DNA of 64,000 bases from Diabrotica undecimpunctata. Lineage: Eukaryota; Arthropoda; Insecta; Coleoptera; Chrysomelidae. The stretch covers positions 68,942,660 to 69,006,659 of the forward strand of contig NC_092810.1 of NCBI RefSeq assembly GCF_040954645.1. Reading direction: 5' to 3'. Below are positions 33,657-45,399 of the stretch, one piece after another. The position numbers and the translations under genes are program-made. The notes under the pieces were generated by a model, which was not told the origin of the DNA, did not search any database, and saw nothing but the letters and a program-made list of their open reading frames with translations. Position 1 is the first letter of the stretch. Every line of letters begins with the position of its first letter.

Positions 33657-34190
33657 TTTCATGAATATGAAAGATCTGGTTTCATGAATATGCGTAAAAT
33701 GCTCTGTAATCCCAAGCTATCAGTCTCAATAAGGTTGCGAACACTAAAGTGTTATGTGTGGTCTCTATTACTTTATGGCTGTGAGACCTGGACATTAAAA
33801 CAGTATGACGTCAACAAATTAAATTCATTTGAAATGTGGATGTACCGCCGAATGCTAAGAATAAGCTGGACCAGCAGAACTACGAATGAAGAAGTACTGA
33901 GAGCAATGAACACACGCTCTCATCTGGTCAATACTATCAAAATTAGAAAGACGTCATATCTAGGACACATAATGCGCCATAGGGAATTTGAGCAGCTCCA
34001 GGTAATATTAGAAGGCAAGATTAAACGTAAAAGGTGCATAGGACGAAAGAAAAATCTTGGCAACGAAACATCAGAGATTAGACCCACACAAAAGGAAATG
34101 AATTAATTCATCAAGCCCAGAATAGAGAGAAATTTGCCATATTGATCGCCAACCTCAACAGAGAAGGCACTTAGGAGGAGGAATAAGCAT
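33657..34190 (+). mobile_element. RTE-like LINE 3' portion, plus strand
   Basis: The frame ending at 34106 encodes NPKLSVSIRLRTLKCYVWSL, LLYGCETWTLKQYDVNKLNS, RMLRISWTSRTTNEEVLRAM and KTSYLGHIMRHREFEQLQVI. It is homologous to the neighbouring minus-strand copy, and the two face away from each other with only ~15 bp between. Strong 5' truncation. Confidence 0.85.
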
Positions 34191-34474
34191 ACATAACAAA
34201 TATAATTACTTTATTGACAATTTATGTTTTAAATTAAAATAAACTATATATTATTAAACTTACATGATAAAAATATGAAATAGATCTAAGACTGGCATAA
34301 CATAATATTAATTTGAATCTTACACATTCTGCCAAAATTATTTATTACTTGTAACTTAACAAACAGCGTACTCTATTACATATTATTCAATTAACAAAAA
34401 AGTTAATTAAAGTCATAAACAACATTTTGTCTAAAACACAAATTTTTGTTCTTGGCACATAGATTTTTTTACTT

Positions 34475-34711
34475 TTATTTTAACCTTCCATCTCTTGCAT
34501 CAGTGATCGCCCCCCAGAGTTCAATTATAATTTCATCGGTGAATTCAAACGTAGCAAGGTCAGATTCGTCCACGGATTCTGCGAAATCCATTGAATTTTG
34601 TTTCCCCACTGATAGTTCCCATATTTGCGTTGCTAATTCCGAATCGTTAATACCCATCAATGATTCTAAAATATTATTTATTTTTTCAACACCGGCATCC
34701 ATTACAGAGTC
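34475..34711 (-). CDS. GIPC: GIPC terminal coding exon: GH2 domain and stop
   Basis: Starts after TTTTTTTTTTCAG with DSVMDAGVEKINNILESLMG, continues NDSELATQIWELSVGKQNS and FEFTDEIIIELWGAITDARD, and ends GRLK-stop at 34475. This is the GIPC GH2 domain (VEKVDDLLESYMGI-like start, FVFDVWGAIGDAK-like end), which binds myosin VI and takes part in autoinhibition. Phase 0 matches the donor of the PDZ exon. A possible polyadenylation signal (AATAAA on the minus strand) lies near 34341-34346. Confidence 0.93.
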   Translation of the reverse strand, partial: DSVMDAGVEKINNILESLMGINDSELATQIWELSVGKQNSMDFAESVDESDLATFEFTDEIIIELWGAITDARDGRLK

Positions 34712-34822
34712 CTGAAAAAAAAAAATAAATGTTATAAAAGAAAGAAGAACAAAAACAAAGTAAATAAAAATAATTTATGGTTGAAACCTTAAGTCAAATT
34801 TTTTCGTTGGTTTGTGCTTAGA

Positions 34823-34887
34823 CCATTAAAGCTTAATGTTAAGTTAAGCTTTAATTAGCTTAAGTTAGCTTAAGTTTTAATGGTCTA
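34823..34887. repeat. Imperfect inverted repeat in GIPC intron
   Basis: tagaccattaaagctt pairs imperfectly with aagttttaatggtcta across TTAAGC-rich sequence. It lies about 110 bp upstream (in gene sense) of the last GIPC exon. Confidence 0.6.
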
Positions 34888-35917
34888 AAGGTTTGTGCAC
34901 ATGTTCGTATCAAAGGCGTGTTTAGGATTTTTTCGTGTGGGTACCCAGGCAGTAAGTGAGCGCCTTCCTAGTTTAGTCATTGATTTTTTTATTAATAATT
35001 TTTTTATCATTAATTCATTGACCTGATAATTCGTTCTTTTATTTTTATAAGAATAATTAACTTTCACACCAAAAATGTTCTATGTTAATTTTCGTTTGAC
35101 TAATATTTTAAAATTAAAGTTATATCGTATCAGTAAAAATTAAAAATCCGTGGAAAGTAAATTCATAAAAATAATAAACTTTTATTTTATTCATTGCACT
35201 CACCGAACATGCAATAACTCTGAAACATGAGTTCAATTTCGAAGATTTCTGTATTTTGGCAAAAGAAAAAAACCATGCAAAACGTGTTTTCTTGGAAATG
35301 TGTTTCATAAAATCTAGTACATCTTGCATAAATAAAAAGTCTGACATAGATAAATTTAGCAACATTTATTGTTATTTACTGGAAAAACATCAAAAATGAA
35401 ATAAATATTTACCTCTACATATTCTTGTATGCATAACTGGTTGCATACCATTAAGACAGGTATAATAATTAAAAATTACTACTACTACTACCCAATATGG
35501 GCCTCTTGTTTCTTAAAAATAAATACAATATTAAGAACAACTAATTATATTTTAATCATATTGATTTTTCTTTCTGTTCTCTATGTATCAGAGTTAAAAC
35601 ACACCATCAAAAGATGTCATGAAATAAACTAAGTTCTACTATCCTTACCAAAATTTTTAGAATGTATTGTCCATTATTATATTTTATATTTGTGTCGTTA
35701 ATGTTGAGTGTCAACGTTTATTGTAAATAATCTCATCGACTAGTAAGTTGCACTGACGAATTGTGATATTTTGTAAATATTTACACAATTTTTTATCTAT
35801 ATTACAGTGTCTTGAAAAAGGAATAAAACAATTCCGAAAGCTTGACAAAAAGTCAAAAAATGTTTCTCTAACATCTCGGCCAACCTTCTGACTGCAGCCC
35901 TAATAAACTGGTGGTTT

Positions 35918-35998
<81 letters not shown>

Positions 35999-36120
35999 TG
36001 TTATGATTCAAAAATATGCACAAAGTTTAAATGATAGAGAAAAGGAAGAATGACAAAAATGAATAATTGTGAAATGTAAAAATATGAATGAGTAGAAAGT
36101 GTTTCGTTTCAAAATTCAGG
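34888..36120. other. GIPC intron, AT-rich; (TA)n at 35921-35996
   Basis: No coding sequence recognised. A (TA)n tract of about 38 units occupies roughly 35921-35996. The sequence just before it (tctcggccaaccttctgactgcag and a TGTCTTGAAAAAGG block) looks like a dispersed repeat end. Confidence 0.55.
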
Positions 36121-36129
36121 GAAAAACCG

Positions 36130-36910
36130 TTTGAGATTGTTTCATATGACTGGAAATTTGGGGATCCATAAATATGATTAATAACTCAAACCTACAAGCA
36201 CTGCAAATTTGGGGGATTCTACGCAATGTAAACTCACATTCTCTATTTCTATTGAGAGGCTACACATTTAAGGGATCCAACAATTGTAATTAGTAAATAC
36301 AACCCACTTACTCTACGGCAACAAACATCGGAAGTTCAAAAACAGTGATTAATAAATCGACATATCTATGGTTCGATAATTAAGTGATCCATAGTGATTA
36401 TTAATTAGTAAATTAAACCTACATACTAATTTGTATATTGAAATATACAACCACAGGGTATGTGGAATTGATTTACTAAGTGTTTTCACTGAGAACAATG
36501 TTTAGGAAGCTCAACAATATTCTGGTAACTATAACCAAAATTTTGTATTGCTTTTGTTCTACAAAGGGTTTACAAATAACTGATTTTGGACTCCCAAAAT
36601 TTTTAGCTATAGGGTATGTGGTTTTACGAATCACTGTTTACGAACACCCTTAATTTTCTCCTGGAGAGTATGTGGATTTACTAATCACTGTTTTTGGACC
36701 CCCAAAGTTTTAACCATATTTTTTGTGTGTTTACTAATCACTGTTTTGGGATCCTTAAAATTTGCAACCATAGGATATGTGGGTTTAATATAATCACTGT
36801 TTTTGGATCCCTAAAATTTGCAGTCATAGGGTATGTGGTTTTACTAATCACCGTTTATGAAGCGACCCAAAATTCTCACCCACATGGTATGTGGGTTTAC
36901 AATAATTGTG
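36130..36910. repeat. Palindromic minisatellite of ~55-bp units
   Basis: From about 36561 to 36905 at least six units of 53-57 bp run in tandem, each with TAATCACTGTTTTTGGAtcc, a TAAAATTTGCA-like core and GGGTATGTGG. From about 36130 to 36425 the same unit occurs in reverse complement and more diverged (AAACAGTGATTAATAAAT, GCAAATTTGGGG, CCTACATAC). The two arms face each other around 36430-36560. This resembles foldback elements whose arms are built of tandem repeats. Confidence 0.75.
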
Positions 36911-38540
36911 AGTAAGGTGAACATTAAATGTGAATTAATTTTATTAAATATTTTTTATATTTTTAGAATAGTAATAACTTCAGCGTCCCTTCTAGATCGT
37001 GTTTGGTAAACACGCCTATGGTCCATATATTTTATAATCGTTTATGGACTAATAGCAAAAATAATTTTTTTAGTTTCTTTTTTATTTTTACCAACCACAG
37101 AAACATTATTACTCTTACAAAGAATAGCCTAAAAAAACTTATTTGCCAGAGATAAGTAATTTAGTGTGCTCAATTCCAGTGAAAATGTAAATAGAATCTT
37201 TAGAATTTTATGCAAAACCAAGACTTTTGTCTACCTTTTGTACCGTTATCTATTTTATAATTAAAACTCAAGTTTTTGCGTGCCATTGTGGTAAAATATT
37301 GAATGATACCTGAAACTATAAGTTCTAAACTTATAGTTCTTGTTATGGGATACGATTATTAACAACCACAACAAGATGGAACCAAAAACTTGTATAATAA
37401 TATTGTAGATATGTAGACTGTAAATTTGTGGACAGGACAGTAAAAATGTAAACAGGAACAGTAGTGGGCGTCCTCGATAGGATCGTAACGAATGTTGGAG
37501 AACCAATACGAGGAGACTTCTTTACTTGGCTGGTCACTTTATAATTTTGTAAGAAATTCTGGCATAAATGGAAGTTTTTAAGATATAAAAGTAAGTCTCA
37601 AAATATAGAGAATTTTCAGAAAGGCGATTCTAAAGGTGTGTTATGTCTACTCTACTTGCCAACAAATGAGTTAACAGATAAGTACCACCGATAAACCTGA
37701 TGTTACAATACGTACTCACAATTATTATACAACAAGGAATATAAGTAATAGAGTGAAATATAAAGATACGTGAGTACCAAATAAATAAAGGCAAAAGACG
37801 GGGAGGGCCGATTGCACCCAGTTTGGAAAAATATTATATTAGGTATATGGGATATAAGAATATATCTATATCTATATATAATCGAGGCGGTAAGGGGTGA
37901 CAAGGAGCTTTAAGACACCTAACATACAAACTATATGAAAACAAAGTTGAAGAACCGGATTTAACAGGATATCGCAGCATAACTAAATTTATCCTCTTCA
38001 GCATCATCTGATTCTGATTCAGAACTTAAGTTTAATAACAATAACTGTGGTATGTACAAAACAGTGCACTTTGAATGCGAGACCCATTCAAAGTGCACTT
38101 CAATATGCAGATGATCGCACAGTAGATACGAACTGCGTTTCAATTTGCGAATCCCCACGCAGCACGTGTGGCACGTTCGTGTCGTGTCCCTCGTGTCAGG
38201 TCACCTCACACTTGCTATACGTGTGTCAATTTACGCCTTGCTCAACAAACAAACACATATCTCACAATTTTTCTGTTCTACATTCTAAATATCTTTTCGT
38301 CACGATACTACCCCTACATCGATGTAAAGAAAGTTATTTTCCCTACCAACAATATCCTAACAGAAAACAGAATCAAGCTAGTACTATACTTACTCCGGCC
38401 ATTGTCTTTGTATCGTTGTTAAAAGTCCTATACATGAAACACACTCATATCATCTATCTAAATATATTCAATGCAAACTTATTATTGACATATTTTATAA
38501 CCTATAACAACTTTGACATCTCTTGTTTAGTATATGTTTA
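36911..38540. other. GIPC intron, no gene recognised
   Basis: Short AT-rich frames only. The frame at 38047-38604 overlaps a hairpin and shows no family resemblance. A GATACGTGAG/TATCTATATC low-complexity area lies near 37760-37880. Confidence 0.5.
38063..38099. repeat. Perfect 15-bp hairpin
   Basis: agtgcactttgaatg (38063-38077) is the exact reverse complement of 38085-38099, with a 7-nt loop. G+C-richer sequence follows to about 38250. It may mark the edge of an unknown short repeat. Confidence 0.8.
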
Positions 38541-40019
38541 TACACACATGTCCAAAAGTTTGGAATACGTACAAATAATATATCTACGCCTACGGTGGTT
38601 TTAAAACTGTTGTTGATATTCATTCTAGACGGTTTTTAAATGAAAATGATAAAAAATTTGAATCGTTTTTGTATGATTTTGGTCAAATTCAACTGATTAG
38701 CGTATTTACACATTATTTCAGTCTTTGTTTAAATTTGAATTGAGCCGTTTAAAAATGCCTAAAAACGTGATATCTCATTTTGACAGATCCGGAGTAATTG
38801 CTTTGTTACAACATGACTTTATTTAAAGTTGTATCGCGAATATTGCTGATGTTACTCAGAGTGCTATCAAAAATTAAGAAAAAATTCCAAGATACAAATG
38901 ACATCAAGGATCGTCCCAGAAGTGGTAGAAATCGATGTATAACAGCAGCACAAGACCGGCAAATAACATTTATAGCTCGTAGAAATCGTCTGGAATCTAC
39001 AAGTGGTATATCCAGAGAAATTTCTAGGCTTCAAGGACTGAATATTTCACGGCAAACAATAAGACGCAAACTAAATGCGGTAAATTTGTATCGTAGAAGA
39101 CCGCTACGTGTTCCTAAACTAACCTACCAACACAAAATAGTAAGGTTGCGATGGGCTAGAGAAATGGTGCATTATGATCCTAACTGGAATAACGTGATGT
39201 TCTCTGATGAGTCAAAAATTGACTTGGTATCTAATTCGCGAAGAACACTGGTTTGGAGGGCCCCAGGTTTGAAGCCCCACTAGAAACAGCTAAACCGCGT
39301 GTCCCATTTGAAGGTGGCAGTATTATGGTTTGGGGTGGTATTATGAGTGGTACACGGACGTCACTGCTGGTTCTGGAGAGAATAGTCACTGGTGCTGTAT
39401 ACATCAAGGAAGTTTTAAATCCTGTCGTACGTCTATTCCGAGGGGAAGCAAGTGATGAATTTGTGTTTATGCATGACAACGCACCTCCTCATCGAACATC
39501 AGCAGAACAAAATTTTCTTGAAGAAGAAGGAATATCTACATTACAGTGGCCCTCGAATTCCCCCGACATGAACATTATTGAACATGCTTGGGACATTCTC
39601 AAAACACGCATCAAGAAGCGAAACAATCCCCCTATTACAGTTCGAGAACTTAAAGATGCTGATCGTGAAGAATGGGAGAGAATTTCGCAAGCCCAACTTG
39701 ACCAGTTAATCGGCAGCATGCCAAATCGCCTACAGGCTTGCATACAGGCCAATGGAGGAAATACTTATTATTAGTTTTATTAAAAATTATTTTTTTCTAT
39801 ACTAATTTATTTTTAAATGTAAGTTGTACATTGTAAGTTTTTCACTCCAAGAAATTAAATATTTTTTTCACATACCTATCGTTTATCTGGTTTTGAGACT
39901 TATTTAGTATTGTTGACAATTGAAACAAAATGATTTTTTACTATTCAGAAGATTTTATATATAAAAATCAATAAAAAGATGAAATATTCCAATATTCCAA
40001 ACTTTTGGACATATGTGTA
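38541..40019 (+). mobile_element. Tc1-like DNA transposon with TIRs and TA duplication
   Basis: Terminal inverted repeats CACACATGTCCAAAAGTTTG (from 38543) and its counterpart ending at 40017 (CACATATGTCCAAAAGTTTG on the other strand) are flanked by TA on both sides. Element length is about 1475 bp, normal for Tc1. It contains one plus-strand transposase with frameshifts. It lies in the large GIPC intron. Confidence 0.92.
38755..39777 (+). pseudogene. Tc1-like DD34E transposase, frameshifted
   Basis: ATG at 38755 starts MPKNVISHFDRSGVIALLQH, then an early stop and frameshifts before about 38890. Frame 38798-39283 holds the paired-like DNA-binding part (DIKDRPRSGRNRCITAAQDR, RLQGLNISRQTIRRKLNAVN) and the first catalytic aspartate (NVMFSDESKIDL). 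After a frameshift near 39265, frame 39253-39774 holds GGSIMVWGGIMSGTRTSLL, the second aspartate in FMHDNAPPHRTS, and the glutamate in MNIIEHAWDILK. I count 34 residues between the last two, the Tc1 signature. Inactive because of the frame breaks. Confidence 0.92.
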
Positions 40020-40732
40020 TGTATGGTTGATCTGAAGATGGGCTAGAAATGGTACAGCCCGAAACCGATAGAAAACTGAGTCACATGTGCAAACATAGTT
40101 GGTGTTATATTTAGTATAGAATTAAAATTCCTTTATATTACATTTGTACCAAATTCGGGTTACATTTTACATAAATATGGCAACACATGTAAAATATAAA
40201 CGTATCGTAATAATAACGATTGCAATTTCCTTTACCCTCGATTTCCGCAAGGTTATTGACGTTCAAATAAAATACACTCATATGCAAGGTAATTTATTTA
40301 TAGGAATTTTTAGATAGAATATGTATTAAAACTCGTGACATCCATGAAGCTATTATTTGATCAAATAATTGGAATAGAAAATCATCCGCTTTTAAACTCT
40401 GCTGTGCATGAATATTTTTTATTTTATTGTTAAGGCGCATCAACCTTATTGTTTATTAGGATCACCCATCGAATAACGTTTGTGTACATTTACATATAAG
40501 CTACAAACATTTATATTAGCAATACACAAGTAACATAGCCGCTGAGCTACGACTCACAATGAGGCCGTTTCAGGTGTTTCTTCAAGAAAGTCACTCCATG
40601 GTTCTCAATATGCTCAAATAGGGCTTTTAGAAGTATTGTGTTGTATGATTATTATGCCCTCAGTCATAATCTGAAAACTGAGTCTTATCCATCCGTTAAT
40701 GATTATATTTAATGTCACCAATGCCTTACGAT
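40020..40732. other. GIPC intron, no gene recognised
   Basis: AT-rich, with no coding or named repeat. The block before 40060 (gatctgaagatgggctagaa) looks like part of a dispersed repeat. Confidence 0.45.
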
Positions 40733-41445
40733 TCATTTCAAATCCTCTAACCAGTTGATTTGGAGGGAGTACTATATGAATGTGTGCTTCTGTGCTTTGT
40801 TACCATCTATTTTTATACCATTTGTTTATGTTAAAACCGTCTGATGCTAGAGACCTGAAACGAGTACAGATTTTTGAAGTTTGGCTTATTTCTTTTTGAG
40901 AATATCTTGGTGTAAGGGTAAATTGTTAATAATAATCTTTTATGTTCTCTTACTAGCACACTCTTTCTGCGGATATCAAGTGGAGCTATTCCTGATAGGA
41001 TGGCAAGCCATCGGGGTGGGGTGCATCTTAGTGATACAGTTATGATAATATAATCGAACCCCTAAAAGGATGACCGTGTCCTATAACTCGTTGGCAATCG
41101 GGCAAATTTGGTATCAAAATGTTCGTAATAAAAATTTGTGGCAAAAAAACGGCGATTTTTTGAAAAAATCGTATGCTACTTCTCTGATATTTTTGCTAAT
41201 TAAAAAGGGTATCCCCCGTTAGATACGCAAAATTCTCCTAGAATTCAATTTTTATTTTTTTTTACGTCTACGTGATTAAAAAATAAGACTAAACGCAATT
41301 TTAATCCTCCACCCCTTCCCCCTAACCTCTACCGACAAATTTTATAAAAAAACTGTATAATTTTTTTTTAGAGATGGCTGCAGGTCTAGTTTTTGTTCTA
41401 TTTTGTGTATTTAATCAAAAACTATATTTCTGGTTTTTTCATTTT
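40733..41445. repeat. Direct repeat, copy 1 (with empty LTR target site)
   Basis: About 710 bp that recurs in the same orientation at 43310-44530. Shared words include CTAACCAGTTGATTTGGAGG, CTGCGGATATCAAGTGG, GGGTATCCCCCGTTAGATAC and GAGATGGCTGCAGGTCTA. At 40900-40907 it reads GAGAATATCTTGG without an LTR, the unoccupied form of the site filled at 43481-43987. Confidence 0.92.
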
Positions 41446-43316
41446 TAAAACCAAGAACCATGTTTTCATACAACCAGATTCGTCACATACAAGTCGCCAC
41501 TCCTGTCGATTCCTGGCAACTTCCCTCCATCTTGTAACCCCTAGAATCTGTAGGTCTTCTTCCACATCATCAATCCATCTCATTCGTGGTAGTCCTCTGC
41601 TTCTTGTGCCCTCTGGTTTTGAAACTGTTAATCTCTTCGTGTATTCGTGATCTGACATCCTAACAATGTGTCCAGCCCATCTAAGTCTCTGCACTTTAAC
41701 GAATTTCACAATATCTGGATCGGTGTATAACTGATATAGTTTAAAGTATCTTCGACGTCATAGCTCATTTTTATTTACGGCCCCAAAAATCTTTCTAAGA
41801 ATTTTTCTCTCAAAAATACCAAGAAGTCTTTTATTATTTTGATATAAGGTCCACGTTTCAGCCCCATATATCAGAACCGGCCTTATTAAGGCCTTGTATA
41901 TATTAAGCTTTACTGCACGTTATATATTTTTATTTTCTAAATATTTCTGGAGACCGTGAACAGTTCTGTTTGCTATTGTTATGCGTCTTTTTATTTCGTC
42001 GATTTCCGTGTTTGTTGCGTTTACTAGCGATCCAAGATATGTAAATTCTTTGACTTGCTCAAAGGTATGGCTGTTAATTTGAATTCTCTGTTGGATATTG
42101 CGAGGGTTTTTAGAAACCAACATATATTTGGTTTTTTTCTCGTTTACCACAAGTCCTAATTCACTTCGTATTCCCTTGTAAAACACTGCACCATGTCTTT
42201 CATACTTCTGCCTACTATAACTATATCGTCAGCGAATGCGAAAATTTGCGTCGATCTATTAAAAATAGTTCCATTCATTCTAATATTTAATTGTCTGATT
42301 GCCTTTTCCAAGGCAATATTAAAGAGGAGACACGCCAACACGGCCCCCTGTCTTAGACCATTATTAACGTCAAAGAACGTAGAGTTTTCTCCTTTAATTC
42401 TAACGAATGAGCTTACGTTTTGCAGTGTTAGTTGGGTCAACTTAACTAACTTAAGTGGGATCCCAAAAACTATCATTGCATTATATAATGCAGTTCTTTT
42501 CACACTGTCATAGGCTGCTTTGAAGTCAATAAAGAGATGGTGTGTATCTATGTTATATTCTAGTGACTTTTCTAGAATCTGCCTATGTGCTTGAATTTGA
42601 TGTGTAGTTGACTTTCCAGCAGTAAATCCGCATTACTATTGAAAAACAATATCCTTTGTAAAATGTTTAAGTCTTTTAAATAATACATTGCCGAAGATTT
42701 TATACGCAGATGCTAACAGAGTAACGCCTCTATAGTTCTTACACTCCAGTTGATCACCCTTTTTATGCAACGGACATATTATTCCCTTCAGCCACTCTTC
42801 TGGTACCCATTAATTCTGCCATACAAGTAGTATTAGTTTATTGGATTGCTGCAAAAAGTTGATCACCACCTTTTTATACATTTCCGAACAGGTTTCATCG
42901 ATTCCTGGGGCTTTATTGTCTTTGAGTTTTAGGATCGCATTTGACACTTCTTCTCTTGTTGGGTCTTAACTATGTAGTTGACGTTGTAGATTTTGTTGAT
43001 TTTCTATGTTGTAACCTTCTTCAATATCGTTTGTATTTAGATGTTCGCTGAAATGTTGTGCCCATCTGTTAAGAACTCAGTTTTTACCATGTAGAATTTC
43101 ACCGTTAGTGTCTTTACAAATTTTTAATCGTGGTTTAAATTCTCGAGGGGTATTATTTAAGGATTTGTAGTATTTCCTCGTTTCATTTTTATCGAATAAA
43201 CTTTGTATCTTACTGAGAGTGTTCTGTTCGTATTCCCTCTTCTTAAGTCGATCGATACGTTTTTCCTCTCTTTTAAGACGACTATACTCTTCTTTTTTTC
43301 TCCGTGTATAAATCAT
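41422..43316 (-). mobile_element. RTE-like LINE between direct repeats, minus strand
   Basis: Minus-strand frames in order: RKKEEYSRLKREEKRIDRLK (43077-43316), CPLHKKGDQLECKNYRGVTL near 42730, SVKRTALYNAMIVFGIPLKL with GLRQGAVLACLLFNIALEKA and the catalytic box in IFAFADDIVIVGRSM (42156-42503), KKTKYMLVSKNPRN and FTYLGSLVNATNTEID (41920-42186), YKALIRPVLIYGAETWTLYQ near 41880. The tail QRLRWAGHIVRMSDHEYTKR follows (41422-41709). It covers the region before RT to the C-terminus and is broken by at least four frameshifts. Both ends run into the flanking direct repeat. Confidence 0.88.
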
Positions 43317-43700
43317 TTCAAATTCTCTAACCAGTTGATTTGGAGGGAGTACTATATGAATGTGTGCTTCTGTGCTTTGTTATATTTTTATACCATTTGT
43401 TTGTGTTAAAACCGTCTGATGCTAGAGACCTGAAACGAGTACGGATTTTTGAAGTTTGGCTTATTTCTTTTTGAGAATATTGTTACGATAGATAATGACG
43501 TGTCATATGACTCAAAACTGTAAACATATTTATTACTAATATCTTTTCTATTCAAGTATTTTCTAGATAATAAATATACCTGCCGGCAGAAACCTCTAGA
43601 GCCATGGGTCCCCCTACGATATAAAAAAAACCTGTTTACATTGATGGAACTGCTTTGGATGGAAGGTCATCGATTCTTCGAAGTAATTCGAGAATAACTG

Positions 43701-43776
<76 letters not shown>

Positions 43777-44530
43777 CATTTTAGTTTTTGGGGGAACAGT
43801 TAGTTTTTGAACATCGCGACGAGTTTTTAAAATGTAACGCACGTAGATAAATTATAATTATTAGTGTAATATAAACTAGTTATATTGTGCAAATAAAGAC
43901 TTTAAATAAACTTATAAGTGTTATAAATGTAGAACCTTTAATAATAAATAAAAAAAAAACATACATTAGATTAATAATAACATAACAATATCTTGGTGTA
44001 AGGGTAATTGTTAATAATAATCTTTTTATGTTCTCTTACTAGCGCACTCTTTCTGCGGATATCAAGTGGGACTATTCCTGATAGGATGGCAAGGCCATCG
44101 GAGTGGGGTGCATCTTAGCGATACAGTTATGATAATATAATCGAACCCCTTAAAAGATGACCGTGACCTATAACTCGTTGGCAACCGGGCAAATTTGGCA
44201 TCAAAATGTTCGTAATAAAAATTTGCGGCAAACAAAATGGTGATTTTTTGAAAAAATCGTATGCTACTTCTCTGATATTTTTGCTAATTAAAAAGGGTAT
44301 CCCCCGTTAGATACGCAAAATACCCTCACTCCTAGAATTCAATTTTTATTTTTTTTACGTCTACGTGATTAAAAAATAGACTAAACGCAATTTTATTCCT
44401 CCAGCCCTTCCCCCCACCCTCTTCCTCCAAATTTTTGAAAAACTGTATAAATTTTTTTGGAGATGGCTGCAGGTCTAAATTTTTGTTCTATTTTGTGTAT
44501 TTAATCAAAAACTATATTTCTGATTTTTTT
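43310..44530. repeat. Direct repeat, copy 2, carrying a solo LTR
   Basis: Same sequence as 40733-41445, interrupted by the LTR at 43481-43987. Identity by eye is high but not perfect, with several single-base and short length differences. It precedes the LINE in its own (minus) sense, while copy 1 follows it. Confidence 0.92.
43481..43987 (+). repeat. Solo LTR with ATAT duplication and (TA)n at its TATA position
   Basis: Begins TGTTACGATAGATAATGACG, ends CATAACA, and is flanked by ATAT on both sides (43477-43480 and 43988-43991). The empty site at 40900 confirms the insertion. It aligns along its length with the Gypsy B LTR read on the opposite strand (GTGTCATATGACTC, GGTCATCGAT, AAATAAAGACTTTAA, TTATAAGTGTTATAAATG). 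Where Gypsy B has GTATATAAATGG, this LTR has about 33 TA units (43706-43772). Confidence 0.94.
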
Positions 44531-45399
44531 CACATTTTTCCGTCAGGTATACCATTTTCAAAGAACCCAAAAAACTGTTTTTTGGGGTTTTGGGAGTTTT
44601 CTCCATTTTATACATTTCAAAATAGATCAAATCAAGGTTTTTTGTAAGTTTTATATAATATAATAACTGAATTTTTTACGACATTTAAAAATTGGGAGAA
44701 ACTTCTTTAAACCCCCAAGAACTAGGTTTTTTCAAGCTTTTTAAGGGTTTTTGCAAGTTTATAAATTATATCATTTGAGATCGATACAACCAGATTCAAT
44801 ACGTCTCCAATTCATATTTAAAAAATATAGAAAAATAATAGTTTCAGGCTTCAAAGAAACAAATACAACCATCGTTTATGCGGAAAAACAGGTTTTCAAC
44901 CGTTATTCGGAGGGTTTTTACTTAATTTGCCCAACTTTTTTATCTTTCTACAAGCAGCGTGTTTTAAAAAATTTTTATAAAATAACCCGAAACGATATAG
45001 TTTCTATATTCAGAGAATCTAGAAATTTCTTAAAACATGCCAAAAATCCGGATTTTGCTGGATTATAAAATCCCATCTCATGTAGAAAGGTAAAAAAATT
45101 AGGTAAATTCAGTAAACACCAAATAACCATTGAAATTTTGGTTGTTAGCATAGACGATGGTTGTATTTGCTTCTTTGAGGTCTTTTTCATATATTTTTTG
45201 AATATTAATTAGAGACGCATTGATTCAGGTTGTATCGACCTCAAAAAATATGATTAATCCCGCAAAACTCGCAGAAACCCTTAAAAAGGCTAAAAGAACG
45301 TGGTTTTTGGGGGTTTAAAAATATTTTGTTAATAAAGAAAAGAAGTTTTCTGGGAAGTTTAGAATTTTCTAACTAAATGATCAAAAAGTTGTAGCAATT
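44531..45399. other. GIPC intron, AT-rich without gene
   Basis: Repeated AGGTTTTTTGG-like and CCAGAAAACC-like words and AT-rich frames (44751-45068) without recognisable families. The sequence from 44750 to 45260 contains an imperfect inverted relation (CGATACAACCAGATTCAATA near 44780 versus ATTGATTCAGGTTGTATCGA near 45220). Confidence 0.5.

Noticed and set aside
44435..45190. Plus and minus frames of 70-105 residues
   Set aside because: AT-rich, no motif, and the area looks like repeat flank.
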